A stretch of 64,000 nt of DNA from Candidatus Aalborgicola danicus. Its GTDB lineage: Bacteria > Pseudomonadota > Gammaproteobacteria > Burkholderiales > Burkholderiaceae_C. The notes under the pieces are model-generated. The model searched no databases. It saw nothing but the letters and a program-made list of their open reading frames with translations, and had not been told where the DNA came from. Where the stretch lies: contig JADJBC010000044.1 in NCBI GenBank assembly GCA_016703945.1, positions 186,001 to 250,000 of the forward strand. Direction: 5' to 3'. Positions 46,013-53,858 of this stretch are shown one piece after another (position 1 is the stretch's first letter; each line of letters opens with the position of its first letter). A program made the translations under genes and the position numbers.

Positions 46013-46795
46013 ATGCGCAACAAAGACCTCCACTTCGAACTTCGCGGCGAGCAACAGGAAGTTGCCGTCATTCGCCTCACGCGCGGCAGCAAACGCAATG
46101 CCATCAACGACGCCCTCGTTCTGGCGCTGCGCGACTTGTTTGAAAAAATGCCCACCAGCGTTCGCGCTGCGGTCATTGATGGCGAGGGAGAACACTTTTG
46201 CGCTGGGCTGGACCTGAGCGAGCTCAAAGAGCGTGACGCGGGACAGGGCCTGCACCACTCGCGCATGTGGCACGCCGCGCTGGAGTGCGTGCAATACGGC
46301 CCGGTACCGGTCATTGCCGCACTGCACGGTGCGGTGGTTGGCGGTGGCCTGGAGCTGGCCAGCGCCTGCCACATCCGTGTGGCGGACGACACCACTTTCT
46401 TTGCACTGCCCGAGGGGTCACGCGGCATTTTTGTTGGAGGTGGTGGTTCGGTTCGAATCCCACGCCTGATTGGCGTCGCACGTATGACGGACATGATGCT
46501 GACCGGGCGCGTCTACAACGCGGCAGACGGCGAGCGCATCGGTCTGGCCCAGTACCTGGTGCCCAAGGGCTCGGCCTTTGACAAGGCGATTGAGCTGGCC
46601 GTGCGCATTGCGACCAACGCACCTCTGACCAACTACGCATTGACCCATGTGTTGCCCCGCATTGCCGATCAGCCCGCTGATCAGGGCTTCATGACCGAAG
46701 CCATGATGGCCGCGATTGCCCAGAGCGCGCCAGAAGCCAAGGACCGTGTGCGCGCCTTCCTGGAAGGCCGCGCCGACAAGGTCAAGAAGGCCTGA
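46013..46795 (+). CDS. Enoyl-CoA hydratase/isomerase (crotonase)
   Basis: This 260-residue crotonase has oxyanion-hole segments HFCAGLDLSEL near residue 63 and VVGGGLELASACHIRVADD near 108. LPEGSRGIFVGGGGSVRIPRLIG near 136 includes a Glu in the catalytic position. In this cluster it would hydrate the enoyl-CoA formed from a cinnamic-acid-type substrate, giving the 3-hydroxy-3-arylpropionyl-CoA. In retro-aldol pathways a similar enzyme releases the aldehyde instead, but the presence of a dehydrogenase and a thiolase downstream favours plain hydration. ATG 46013 has a weak purine-rich site (GAAAG) before it. It is the first gene of the island, following a candidate operator, and is separated from the CoA ligase gene by an R2 repeat. 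Confidence 0.87.
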   Translation: MRNKDLHFELRGEQQEVAVIRLTRGSKRNAINDALVLALRDLFEKMPTSVRAAVIDGEGEHFCAGLDLSELKERDAGQGLHHSRMWHAALECVQYGPVPVIAALHGAVVGGGLELASACHIRVADDTTFFALPEGSRGIFVGGGGSVRIPRLIGVARMTDMMLTGRVYNAADGERIGLAQYLVPKGSAFDKAIELAVRIATNAPLTNYALTHVLPRIADQPADQGFMTEAMMAAIAQSAPEAKDRVRAFLEGRADKVKKA

Positions 46796-46798
46796 ATA

Positions 46799-46884
46799 TG
46801 TTGCCCCCACGCTTGTCGCTACGCGTACTGCGCTGCCCCCCGAGGGGGCCCAGCCCTGCTTGGGGCGGCCCGGCGCTGGGCTGA
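46799..46884 (+). repeat. Dispersed repeat R2, copy 2
   Basis: TTGCCCCCACGCTTGTCGC, TACGCGTACTGCGC, TGCCCCCCGAGGGGGC, then CTTGGGGCGGCCCGGCGC. The fullest copy, in the gap between the crotonase and CoA-ligase genes. The central CCCCCCGAGGGGGC can fold as a hairpin. Confidence 0.85.
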
Positions 46885-46912
46885 CTAAAAAAATAATCTG
46901 CTGGAGACAAAC

Positions 46913-48772
46913 ATGACAGACCCGAAATACCGAGCGCTGAAATTTGGCGTGACCCGCGTGGACCTGCGCGACGGCCCGCAAGGTGTGCACTACCTGCGTG
47001 CCGAGCAACCCCTTCAAGACTTCCCTGCGCGCATGACCGACCGCCTGCAACACTGGGTGCAGGTCGCGCCCGAACGCACCGTCATGGCGCGCCGTGCAAA
47101 GCTGGCCGGTGGTGGCATAGGTGACTGGGTGAAGGTGAGCTACGCCCAGGCCTGGGCCAGCGCGCGCTGCATTGCCCAGGGTCTTATCAACCGGGGCCTG
47201 AGCACCGAGCGCCCGGTGGTCATCCTGTCCGAGAACGATCTGGAACACGCGCTCTTAGCCTTGGGTTGCCTGGTCGCCGGTGTGCCGTTCGTGCCCACTT
47301 CGCCTGCCTATTCGCTGATCAGCCAGGACTACGACAAGCTGCGCCATGTGCTCAAGACCGTGACGCCCGGCCTGGTGTTCGCGGCTGATGCGGCGCGTTA
47401 TGGCAAGGCCATCACATCCGCCGTCGGCACCGACATTGAAGTGGTGCTGGCAAACGGTGCGCTGGAGGGCCGCGCCTGCCTCTCATTCAACGATTTGCTG
47501 GCGACACCCGCCACGGCGCAAGTCGATGCGGCGATGGCCACCACCGGCCCCGACACGATTGTGAAGTTCCTCTTCACCAGCGGTTCCACCAAGCTGCCCA
47601 AGGCCGTCATCAACACACAGCGTATGTGGTGTGCCAACCAGCAGCAAATGGCCCAAAGCATGCCCGTGCTGGCCCAGGAACCTTTGGTGCTGGTGGACTG
47701 GCTGCCGTGGAACCACACCTTTGGTGGCAACCACAACTTCGGCATGGTGCTGTACCACGGTGGCACGCTGTACATCGACGACGGCAAACCCACACCCGCG
47801 CTAACCGGCGAGACGTTGCGCAACCTGCGCGAAATCGCACCCACGGTGTACTTCAACGTGCCTACCGGCTTCGAGGCGATTGCCAACGCCATGAAGACCG
47901 ATGACGCGCTGCGCAAGAACCTGCTCTCAAGGGTCAAGATGTTTTTCTACGCCGGTGCCGCCTTGGCCCAGCCGGTGTGGGATAGCCTGTATGAATCCGA
48001 AGAGAAAGAGGTTGGAGAACGCATCGTCATGAGTACCGGGCTGGGCATGACCGAATCCGGCCCGTTTGCAATTTTTGTCACCAACCCGAATGTCAAGGCC
48101 GGCGATCTCGGCGTGCCAACCCCCGGCATGGAACTCAAGCTGGTCGACATGGATGGCAAAACCGAGGTGCGTTACCGCGGCCCCAACATCACCCAGGGCT
48201 ACTGGCGTGCAGCGGCCGAAACCGCGGAACATTTCGATGAAGAAGGCTTCTTCTGTTCGGGTGACGCCGTGAAATGGATCGACGAGACCGACGTGCACCA
48301 GGGCCTCAAATTTGATGGCCGTATTGCCGAGGACTTCAAGCTGGCCACCGGCACCTTCGTCAGCGTGGGCCCTCTGCGCGCCAAGATCATTGCTGCAGGC
48401 GCGCCCTACATCCAGGACGTGGTGCTGACCGGCATCAACCTTAAAGAGGTCGGGGCCATGGTATTCCCGACCCAGGCCGTGCGGGCCTTGAGTGGACTGG
48501 ACGCCAGTGTGCCCATGGCCGACGTGCTTTCCAGCGCGCCGGTGATTGCCCAGTTCCAGAAAGTGATCAACGACCTGGCCGACCATGCCACCGGCAGCGC
48601 CAGCCGCATCGCACGCATGTGCCTGCTGGCCGAGCCGCCCACCATTGACCGCAGCGAAGTGACCGACAAGGGCTCCATCAACCAGCGGGCTGTGCTGACC
48701 CACCGTGCCGAGACCGTCGCGGCCCTGCACGACGACACGCTGCACAGCATCATCAAACCCCAATCTCTCTGA
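46913..48772 (+). CDS. fcs: Feruloyl-CoA synthase-type CoA ligase
   Basis: This 619-residue acyl/aryl-CoA ligase of the adenylate-forming superfamily has the P-loop FLFTSGSTKLPKAVI near residue 220, the MSTGLGMTESGP motif near 366 and GRIAEDFKLATGTFV near 472. The last replaces the usual KDxxK-type hinge motif and is typical of feruloyl-CoA synthases. The enzyme activates a hydroxycinnamic acid (ferulic, coumaric or related) with ATP and CoA. LVDWLPWNHTFGGNHNFG near 262 is another hallmark of this branch. The gene lies between the crotonase and thiolase genes. GGAG lies eight bases before its ATG. The preferred acid cannot be told from the sequence. Confidence 0.87.
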   Translation: MTDPKYRALKFGVTRVDLRDGPQGVHYLRAEQPLQDFPARMTDRLQHWVQVAPERTVMARRAKLAGGGIGDWVKVSYAQAWASARCIAQGLINRGLSTERPVVILSENDLEHALLALGCLVAGVPFVPTSPAYSLISQDYDKLRHVLKTVTPGLVFAADAARYGKAITSAVGTDIEVVLANGALEGRACLSFNDLLATPATAQVDAAMATTGPDTIVKFLFTSGSTKLPKAVINTQRMWCANQQQMAQSMPVLAQEPLVLVDWLPWNHTFGGNHNFGMVLYHGGTLYIDDGKPTPALTGETLRNLREIAPTVYFNVPTGFEAIANAMKTDDALRKNLLSRVKMFFYAGAALAQPVWDSLYESEEKEVGERIVMSTGLGMTESGPFAIFVTNPNVKAGDLGVPTPGMELKLVDMDGKTEVRYRGPNITQGYWRAAAETAEHFDEEGFFCSGDAVKWIDETDVHQGLKFDGRIAEDFKLATGTFVSVGPLRAKIIAAGAPYIQDVVLTGINLKEVGAMVFPTQAVRALSGLDASVPMADVLSSAPVIAQFQKVINDLADHATGSASRIARMCLLAEPPTIDRSEVTDKGSINQRAVLTHRAETVAALHDDTLHSIIKPQSL

Positions 48773-48785
48773 AAGACACACCACC

Positions 48786-50036
48786 ATGGCAAGCAAAGGA
48801 TTTTTCAACGCGTTCGACGACATCTGGATGCTCGACGGCATGCGCACACCCATGGTGGATTACTGCGGCGCGCTGGGCCACATTTCGCCCACTGACCTGG
48901 GTATCAAGGCCGCGCGCGCGGCGCTGGAGCGTGCGGGCGTTCCCGCAGCCGACATCAACTCGGTGCTGGCCGGCAACATGGCACCCGGCGACTTTGAACA
49001 GTTCATGCTGCCGCGCCACATTGGCCTGTATGCCGGTGTGCCGCAGGACGTGCCCGCCCTGATGACGCAACGCATCTGCGGCACCGGCTTCGAGCTGTTC
49101 CGCCAGGCCGGAGAACAAATCCAGAGTGGCTGTGCCGATGTAGCGCTGGTGGTGGGCACCGAGTCCATGACACGCAACCCGATTGCCGCCTTCACCCACC
49201 GCACCGGCTTCAAACTGGGTGCACCGGTGGAGTTCAAGGATTTCATGTGGGAAGCGTTGAACGACTCGGCACCCGGCATCAACATGATCCAGACGGCAGA
49301 GAACCTGGCCAAGAAATACGGCATCACCCGTGAAGAGGTAGACGCCTTTGCATCCGATTCGTTTGCCAAGGCCGTTGCGGCCCAGCAGGCTGGTTTCCAT
49401 GCTGGAGAAATCGTGCCCGTGGTCAGCGAAAAATTTGAGCTGGAAGGCTACGCCACGCGTGGCATCAAGCTGCAGGGCAAGACCACCGAGGTGGCAAACG
49501 ACACCCACGCCCGCATCTCGCCCGCCGATGTGCTGGCCAAGCTGCGCAGCGTATACCCCGGCGGTGTGCAGACCGGTGGCAATAGTGCTGCGCTGGTCGA
49601 TGCCGCCGCCGCTGCCGTGGTGGCTTCGGGTGCTTACGCCCGCGCCAAAGGCAAGAAGCCGCTGGCCCGTGTGGTGGCTGCGGCCGTGGTTGGCGTGCCG
49701 CCCGAAATCATGGGCATTGGCCCAGCCCCGGCCATCAAGTTGCTTCTGGAGCGCGCGGGTCTGACCCTGGACGCCATCGGCCGCTTCGAGATCAACGAAG
49801 CTCAAGGCGCACAAACCCTGTCCGTGGGCCGCGAGCTGGGTCTGGACCTGAGCAAGTTGAACGTCAACGGTGGTGCCATTGCCCTGGGCCATCCATTAGC
49901 CTGCACTGGTGTGCGCCTGACGCTGACGCTGGCGCGCGAGATGCAGCGCAGCGGTGTGCGTTATGGTGTCTCCAGCGCCTGCATTGGTGGTGGCCAGGGC
50001 ATTGCCCTGCTGCTGGAAAACCCGGAAGGCGTCTGA
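48786..50036 (+). CDS. Thiolase-family acyl-CoA acyltransferase
   Basis: This 416-residue thiolase has an acyl-accepting Cys98 in QRICGTGFE, the His of GGAIALGHPLACTG near 371 and the second Cys in SSACIGGGQG near 398, so all catalytic residues are present. In this island it would cleave the 3-keto-3-arylpropionyl-CoA with CoA to give aroyl-CoA and acetyl-CoA, the last step of side-chain beta-oxidation. ATG 48786 follows the ligase stop by 13 bp. The N-terminal MDYCGALGH-type segment differs from PcaF/PaaJ thiolases (compare the gene at 62142), which fits an aromatic-side-chain specialist. Confidence 0.88.
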   Translation: MASKGFFNAFDDIWMLDGMRTPMVDYCGALGHISPTDLGIKAARAALERAGVPAADINSVLAGNMAPGDFEQFMLPRHIGLYAGVPQDVPALMTQRICGTGFELFRQAGEQIQSGCADVALVVGTESMTRNPIAAFTHRTGFKLGAPVEFKDFMWEALNDSAPGINMIQTAENLAKKYGITREEVDAFASDSFAKAVAAQQAGFHAGEIVPVVSEKFELEGYATRGIKLQGKTTEVANDTHARISPADVLAKLRSVYPGGVQTGGNSAALVDAAAAAVVASGAYARAKGKKPLARVVAAAVVGVPPEIMGIGPAPAIKLLLERAGLTLDAIGRFEINEAQGAQTLSVGRELGLDLSKLNVNGGAIALGHPLACTGVRLTLTLAREMQRSGVRYGVSSACIGGGQGIALLLENPEGV

Positions 50037-50050
50037 TGTTGAAGGAGTCT

Positions 50051-50130
50051 GTAAGGCTGCACGTTGTGCTCCGTGTCCCCCGCCCGCTGCGCGGGCTCCT
50101 CCTTGACCTACGCAAAACGCACAGCCTTAC
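50051..50130. repeat. Large inverted repeat after the thiolase gene
   Basis: GTAAGGCTG (50051-50059) pairs with CAGCCTTAC (50122-50130), and inside it GCCCGC-TGC-GCGGGC (50082-50096) makes a tight hairpin. Together this is an 80-nt structured spacer between the thiolase gene and R1 copy 8. It may damp transcription or protect mRNA ends. Confidence 0.6.
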
Positions 50131-50140
50131 AGCCTTTTAG

Positions 50141-50191
50141 CACCTTAGCCCTGGTATTCATTGCGCAAGCAGCTATTCATTTAATAGCAAC
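50141..50191 (+). repeat. Dispersed repeat R1, copy 8
   Basis: CACCTTAGCCCTGGTATTCA, TTGCGCAAGCA, GCTATTCATTTAATAGCAAC. It ends 17 bp before the SDR start codon, next to its ribosome-binding site. Confidence 0.8.
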
Positions 50192-50207
50192 AAAGGAAAC
50201 CTACACC

Positions 50208-50993
50208 ATGCAGATTCAAGGACAAACAGCTCTGGTCACCGGCGGTGGCTCGGGCCTTGGCGAGGCCACCGCCCGCGAACTGGCGCGCCTGAGCGCCAAG
50301 GTGGCGATTCTGGACGTCAACCTGGCCAACGCCGAAAAGGTGGCCGCCGAGATTGATGCGCAATACGGCGCGGGTAGCGCCTTGGCGTGCCAGTGCGACG
50401 TCACCAGTCCTGAGAGCGTGCAGGCCGCTATCGCCCAAGCCGCTGCAGCCCACGGCCCCGCCCGCATTCTGATGCAGATTGCCGGCATTGGCAGTGCCAA
50501 GCGCGTGGTCGGCAAGGACGGCAATGCCGCGCCGCTGGAAGATTTTGTCCGCGTGGTCAACGTCAACCTGATCGGCACCTACAACGTAGCCCGCCTGTTT
50601 GCCGCTGCCTGCGCCAAGCTCGAACCCATGGAAGACGGCGAACGCGGCGCCATGGTGTTCACCGCGTCGGTTGCTGCGTTTGACGGCCAGGTTGGCCAGC
50701 AGGCCTACAGCGCCTCCAAGGCCGGCGTGGCCGGCATGACGCTGCCCATGGCGCGCGACCTGGCGCAGCACGGCATCCGCGTCTGCACCATTGCGCCGGG
50801 CCTGTTTGCCACACCGCTGATGAAGACCTTGCCTGAAGCGGTACAGGCGTCGCTGGCGGCCAGCATTCCGTTTCCGCAGCGCCTGGGCAAGCCCGAAGAG
50901 TTTGCCCAACTGGCCGCGCACATCGTGACCAACGGTCACTTGAACGGCGAAGTGATTCGTCTGGACGGCGCGCTGCGCATGGCCCCGCGCTGA
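50208..50993 (+). CDS. SDR-family 3-hydroxyacyl-CoA dehydrogenase
   Basis: This 261-residue short-chain dehydrogenase has the NAD-binding motif TGGGSGLG near residue 11, DVN after strand 2 (NAD preference), the catalytic Ser in FTASVAAF and YSASK (residues about 166-170). It resembles type-2 3-hydroxyacyl-CoA dehydrogenases (the HSD17B10 group). In the island it would oxidise the 3-hydroxy-3-arylpropionyl-CoA made by the crotonase to the 3-keto thioester for the thiolase. AAAGGA lies nine bases before ATG 50208. The R1 repeat just upstream separates it from the thiolase gene, so it may have its own transcript start. The thioesterase gene follows 25 bp downstream. Confidence 0.87.
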   Translation: MQIQGQTALVTGGGSGLGEATARELARLSAKVAILDVNLANAEKVAAEIDAQYGAGSALACQCDVTSPESVQAAIAQAAAAHGPARILMQIAGIGSAKRVVGKDGNAAPLEDFVRVVNVNLIGTYNVARLFAAACAKLEPMEDGERGAMVFTASVAAFDGQVGQQAYSASKAGVAGMTLPMARDLAQHGIRVCTIAPGLFATPLMKTLPEAVQASLAASIPFPQRLGKPEEFAQLAAHIVTNGHLNGEVIRLDGALRMAPR

Positions 50994-51018
50994 CAGCCTC
51001 TTTCACACGAAAACTACC

Positions 51019-51438
51019 ATGAGCAAAACCATTGTCTATTCCGTCAACGTAATGTTTGGCGACTGCGACCCCGCAGGCATCGTGTTCTTCCCCAACTTTG
51101 CCAAGTGGATGGACGCTTCATCGCTGAACTTCTTCATGCAGTGCGGCGTGCCGCCGTGGCGTGAAACGGTCAAGACCACCGGCATCATCGGCACGCCGCT
51201 GCTGGAGATCAACACCAAGTTCATGCGCCCCGCCACCTATGGCGAAACGCTGCAGGTGCACACCAGCGTGGAAGAGTGGCGCGACAAGGTTTTTGTGCAC
51301 CGCCATATCGTCAAGCGCGGCGACGACGTGTTGTGTGAAGGCACCGAAGTGCGCGCCTTCTGCATGCGCCTGCCCGAGAACCCGGACCGCATCAAGGCGA
51401 TTCCCGTGCCGGCCGACATCAAGGCGCTGTGCGTCTGA
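51019..51438 (+). CDS. 4-hydroxybenzoyl-CoA thioesterase-family protein
   Basis: This 139-residue hot-dog-fold thioesterase has the family active site FGDCDPAGIVFFPNFAKWMD near residue 14, with the catalytic Asp in DCDPAG, as in 4-hydroxybenzoyl-CoA thioesterase. It would hydrolyse the aroyl-CoA released by the thiolase to a free aromatic acid (for example 4-hydroxybenzoate or vanillate) and recycle CoA. It lies 25 bp after the SDR gene and 56 bp before the transporter's binding protein. If the true product is benzoyl-CoA, its role could instead be to relieve CoA trapping, because boxB in this window uses benzoyl-CoA directly. Confidence 0.87.
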   Translation: MSKTIVYSVNVMFGDCDPAGIVFFPNFAKWMDASSLNFFMQCGVPPWRETVKTTGIIGTPLLEINTKFMRPATYGETLQVHTSVEEWRDKVFVHRHIVKRGDDVLCEGTEVRAFCMRLPENPDRIKAIPVPADIKALCV

Positions 51439-51494
51439 GCCGTTCCCTGTATACATTTTCCGTTCCCGTTCCAAAACCACCAAGGAGACATCGT

Positions 51495-52628
51495 ATGAAG
51501 TTCGTCAAATCCCTGATCGCCGCTGCTGCCACGCTGAGTGTTGCCGGCACGGCGCTCGCCGACATCACTGTCGGCATCAGCCTGCCTTTGACCGGTCCGG
51601 CCTCGGGCCTGGGCATTCCGGTCAACAACCAGATCAAGCTCTGGCCCGCAACAGTCGCCGGGGAAAAACTCAAGGTCATCGTGCTCGATGATGCAACCGA
51701 CCCGACCACCGGCGTCAAAAACGCCAAACGTTTTGTGACCGATGACAAGGTCGACATCATCATGGGTTCGGTTGCCACCCCGGTCGCGATTCCGATTGCC
51801 GGAGTAGCCGCCGAAGCCGAAACCGTACAACTGGCGCTCTCACCCATGCCGCTGCCCCCGGGCAAAGACGGCTGGACTTTCCGCATGCCGCAGTCCAACC
51901 CGGTCATGGCCCATTCCATCATTGGTCTGATGCAGAAACAGGGTGTCAAGACCGTGGGCTTTCTGGGCTACACCGATGCCTATGGCGAGAGCTGGCTGAA
52001 GGACTTCACGGCTGAGGCCGACAAGAACGGCATCAAGGTGATTGCCACCGAGCGTTTTGCGCGCTCCGACACCAGCGTCACCGCCCAGGCACTGAAGCTG
52101 GTGGCCGCCAACCCGGACGCGATGCTGGTGGTGGCCTCGGGCAGCGGTGCGGCCATGCCCCACATGGCGATTGTGGAACGTGGCTTCAAGGGCAAGATTT
52201 ACCAGACCCATGCCGCCGCTTCGCGTGACCTGATGCGGGTGGGTGGCAAGGCCGTGGAAGGCGCCTACGTGGTGTCCGGCCCGGCTGTCATTGCCGAGCA
52301 GTTGCCTGACAACCACCCGTCCAAGAAGGTTGCCATTGATTTCGTGCAGCAGTATGAAAAGGCCTATGGCGCCGGTTCACGCAACCAGTTTGCCGGCCAC
52401 GGTTATGACGCCCTGCTGGTTCTGGAGAAAGCCGTACCGATGGCGCTCAAGAGTGGAAAACCCGGCACCAAGGAGTTCCGTGCCGCGTTGCGCTCCGCGT
52501 TTGAAACCATGGGCCGCACGGTCGTGTCGCACGGTGTGCTGAACTGGACCAAGGACGACCACTGGGGTTACACACTGGAAACCGGTGTGATGTTGAAAGT
52601 GGTCAACGGCGACTGGAAAGTGGAATAA
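51495..52628 (+). CDS. ABC transporter substrate-binding protein, branched-chain/aromatic acid type
   Basis: This 377-residue periplasmic protein has a signal peptide (MKFVKSLIAAAATLSVAGTALA). The mature part starts DITVGISLPLTGPASGLGIP, the type I binding-protein fold of LivJ/LivK relatives (Peripla_BP_6). In catabolic clusters such proteins bind aromatic acids, as in the CouP type of Rhodopseudomonas; the ligand here is probably a hydroxycinnamate or phenylpropionate. AAGGAG lies six bases upstream of ATG 51495. It is followed by a strong hairpin and the permease genes, so it is likely made in excess of them. Confidence 0.88.
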   Translation: MKFVKSLIAAAATLSVAGTALADITVGISLPLTGPASGLGIPVNNQIKLWPATVAGEKLKVIVLDDATDPTTGVKNAKRFVTDDKVDIIMGSVATPVAIPIAGVAAEAETVQLALSPMPLPPGKDGWTFRMPQSNPVMAHSIIGLMQKQGVKTVGFLGYTDAYGESWLKDFTAEADKNGIKVIATERFARSDTSVTAQALKLVAANPDAMLVVASGSGAAMPHMAIVERGFKGKIYQTHAAASRDLMRVGGKAVEGAYVVSGPAVIAEQLPDNHPSKKVAIDFVQQYEKAYGAGSRNQFAGHGYDALLVLEKAVPMALKSGKPGTKEFRAALRSAFETMGRTVVSHGVLNWTKDDHWGYTLETGVMLKVVNGDWKVE

Positions 52629-52727
52629 ATGCTGCGCTGGCCTTGCAGGCCGCGGCGTTGCCGGAATCAACGCCCCTTCTGGCTGTCCCGCCCTGCGCAG
52701 GCAGGCCGTGAGCCGCAGCCATCAGCC

Positions 52728-52788
52728 CCGAGGGGGCCGTCGCCCGCCTTGGGGCGGCCCGGCGGCGGGCGGCCCCAAGGCGGGTGGG
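52728..52788 (+). repeat. Partial R2 repeat with strong hairpin between binding-protein and permease genes
   Basis: CCGAGGGGGC then CTTGGGGCGGCCCGGCG match the right half of R2. CCCGCCTTGGGGC (52743-52755) and GCCCCAAGGCGGG (52772-52784) form a perfect 13-bp stem. It is placed where ABC operons often carry a structure that limits permease expression or stabilises the upstream mRNA. Confidence 0.75.
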
Positions 52789-52819
52789 CACACATCATGA
52801 ACGGACTCTAGGGCACTCC

Positions 52820-53857
52820 ATGGACTTAACAATTGTCAGCATCCTGACGCTCGACGGCATCACCAACGCTGCCGTGTACGCCCTGCTGGGACTGGCAACG
52901 GTCCTGGTGTTCAGCGTCACCCGCGTCATTTTCATTCCCCAGGGGGAGTTTGTCGCCTATGGCGCACTCACCCTGGCCATTTTTCGCACCGGCCAGGTGC
53001 CCGGCACCGTGTGGCTGCTGCTGATCATGGCGGTGCTGGCGGCGGCCATGGATGTGCGCCTGAGCTGGCAACACACGCGCCAGACTGGCCGTGCCGTTAA
53101 GGCCGGCCTGACCACGCTGGCCATTCCGGTGGTGGTGTCCGGTCTGTCGATCTGGGCCGCACCGCACCATTTGCCCTTGCTGGTACAGGCCTTGCTCACG
53201 GTGGCCATCGTCACCGCGTTTGGCCCGCTGGTGTACCGCCTGGCCTACCAATCGCTGGCCGATGCCAGCAACCTGGTGCTGCTGATTGTGTCGGTCGGTG
53301 TGCACTTCGCGATGACCGGGTTGGGCCTGCTGTTCTTCGGCGCAGAAGGCTTTCGCAACCCCTCGTTCTGGGATGCCAGCATGGCCTTGGGGCCGCTGAA
53401 CATCAGCGGACAGGCGGTGATTATTTTTGGCGTCTCGCTGACGCTGATGGTGTTGTTGGCTCAGTTCTTCAGCCGCACCCTTTATGGCAAGGCCCTGCAG
53501 GCCACGGCGGTGAATCGCCTGGGTGCGCGGCTGATGGGCATCTCGACCCACAGCGCGGGCCAGACCACGTTTGCCTGTGCCGCACTGATTGGTGCTCTGT
53601 CGGGTCTGCTGATTGGCCCCACCACCACGGTGTTCTACGACTCGGGATTTTTGATTGGCCTCAAGGGTTTTGTGGCTGCAGTCATGGGTGGCTTGCACAG
53701 CTACACGCTGGCGGCAGTGGGCGCCCTGTTCGTCGGTCTGGTCGAGGCCTTTGGCTCGTTCTGGGCCAGCGCCTTTAAGGAAGTGATTGTGTTCACCCTA
53801 GTCTTGCCCATTCTTTTGTGGCGTTCGGTGGCTGGCGGCCACTCTGAGGAACATTGA
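52820..53857 (+). CDS. livH: Branched-chain-type ABC permease (LivH family)
   Basis: This 345-residue inner-membrane permease has about eight to nine hydrophobic helices (for example LDGITNAAVYALLGLATVLVF near residue 9 and FVAAVMGGLHSYTLAAVGALFVGLVEAFG near 287). The family EAA-like coupling region lies around TLYGKALQATAVNRLGARLMGI near 222. It forms the channel with the LivM half encoded next. It starts at ATG 52820 after the R2 hairpin; its stop is one base before the next ATG. It imports the ligand captured by the binding protein encoded upstream. Confidence 0.85.
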   Translation: MDLTIVSILTLDGITNAAVYALLGLATVLVFSVTRVIFIPQGEFVAYGALTLAIFRTGQVPGTVWLLLIMAVLAAAMDVRLSWQHTRQTGRAVKAGLTTLAIPVVVSGLSIWAAPHHLPLLVQALLTVAIVTAFGPLVYRLAYQSLADASNLVLLIVSVGVHFAMTGLGLLFFGAEGFRNPSFWDASMALGPLNISGQAVIIFGVSLTLMVLLAQFFSRTLYGKALQATAVNRLGARLMGISTHSAGQTTFACAALIGALSGLLIGPTTTVFYDSGFLIGLKGFVAAVMGGLHSYTLAAVGALFVGLVEAFGSFWASAFKEVIVFTLVLPILLWRSVAGGHSEEH

Positions 53858-53858
53858 C

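Noticed and set aside
46013..46795. Calling the crotonase a feruloyl-CoA hydratase/lyase (vanillin-forming)
   Set aside because: The neighbouring dehydrogenase, thiolase and thioesterase, and the lack of an adjacent vanillin dehydrogenase, fit beta-oxidation better.
48753..49892. Minus-strand open frame antisense to the thiolase
   Set aside because: Composition typical of an antisense frame; the thiolase active-site residues are on the plus strand.
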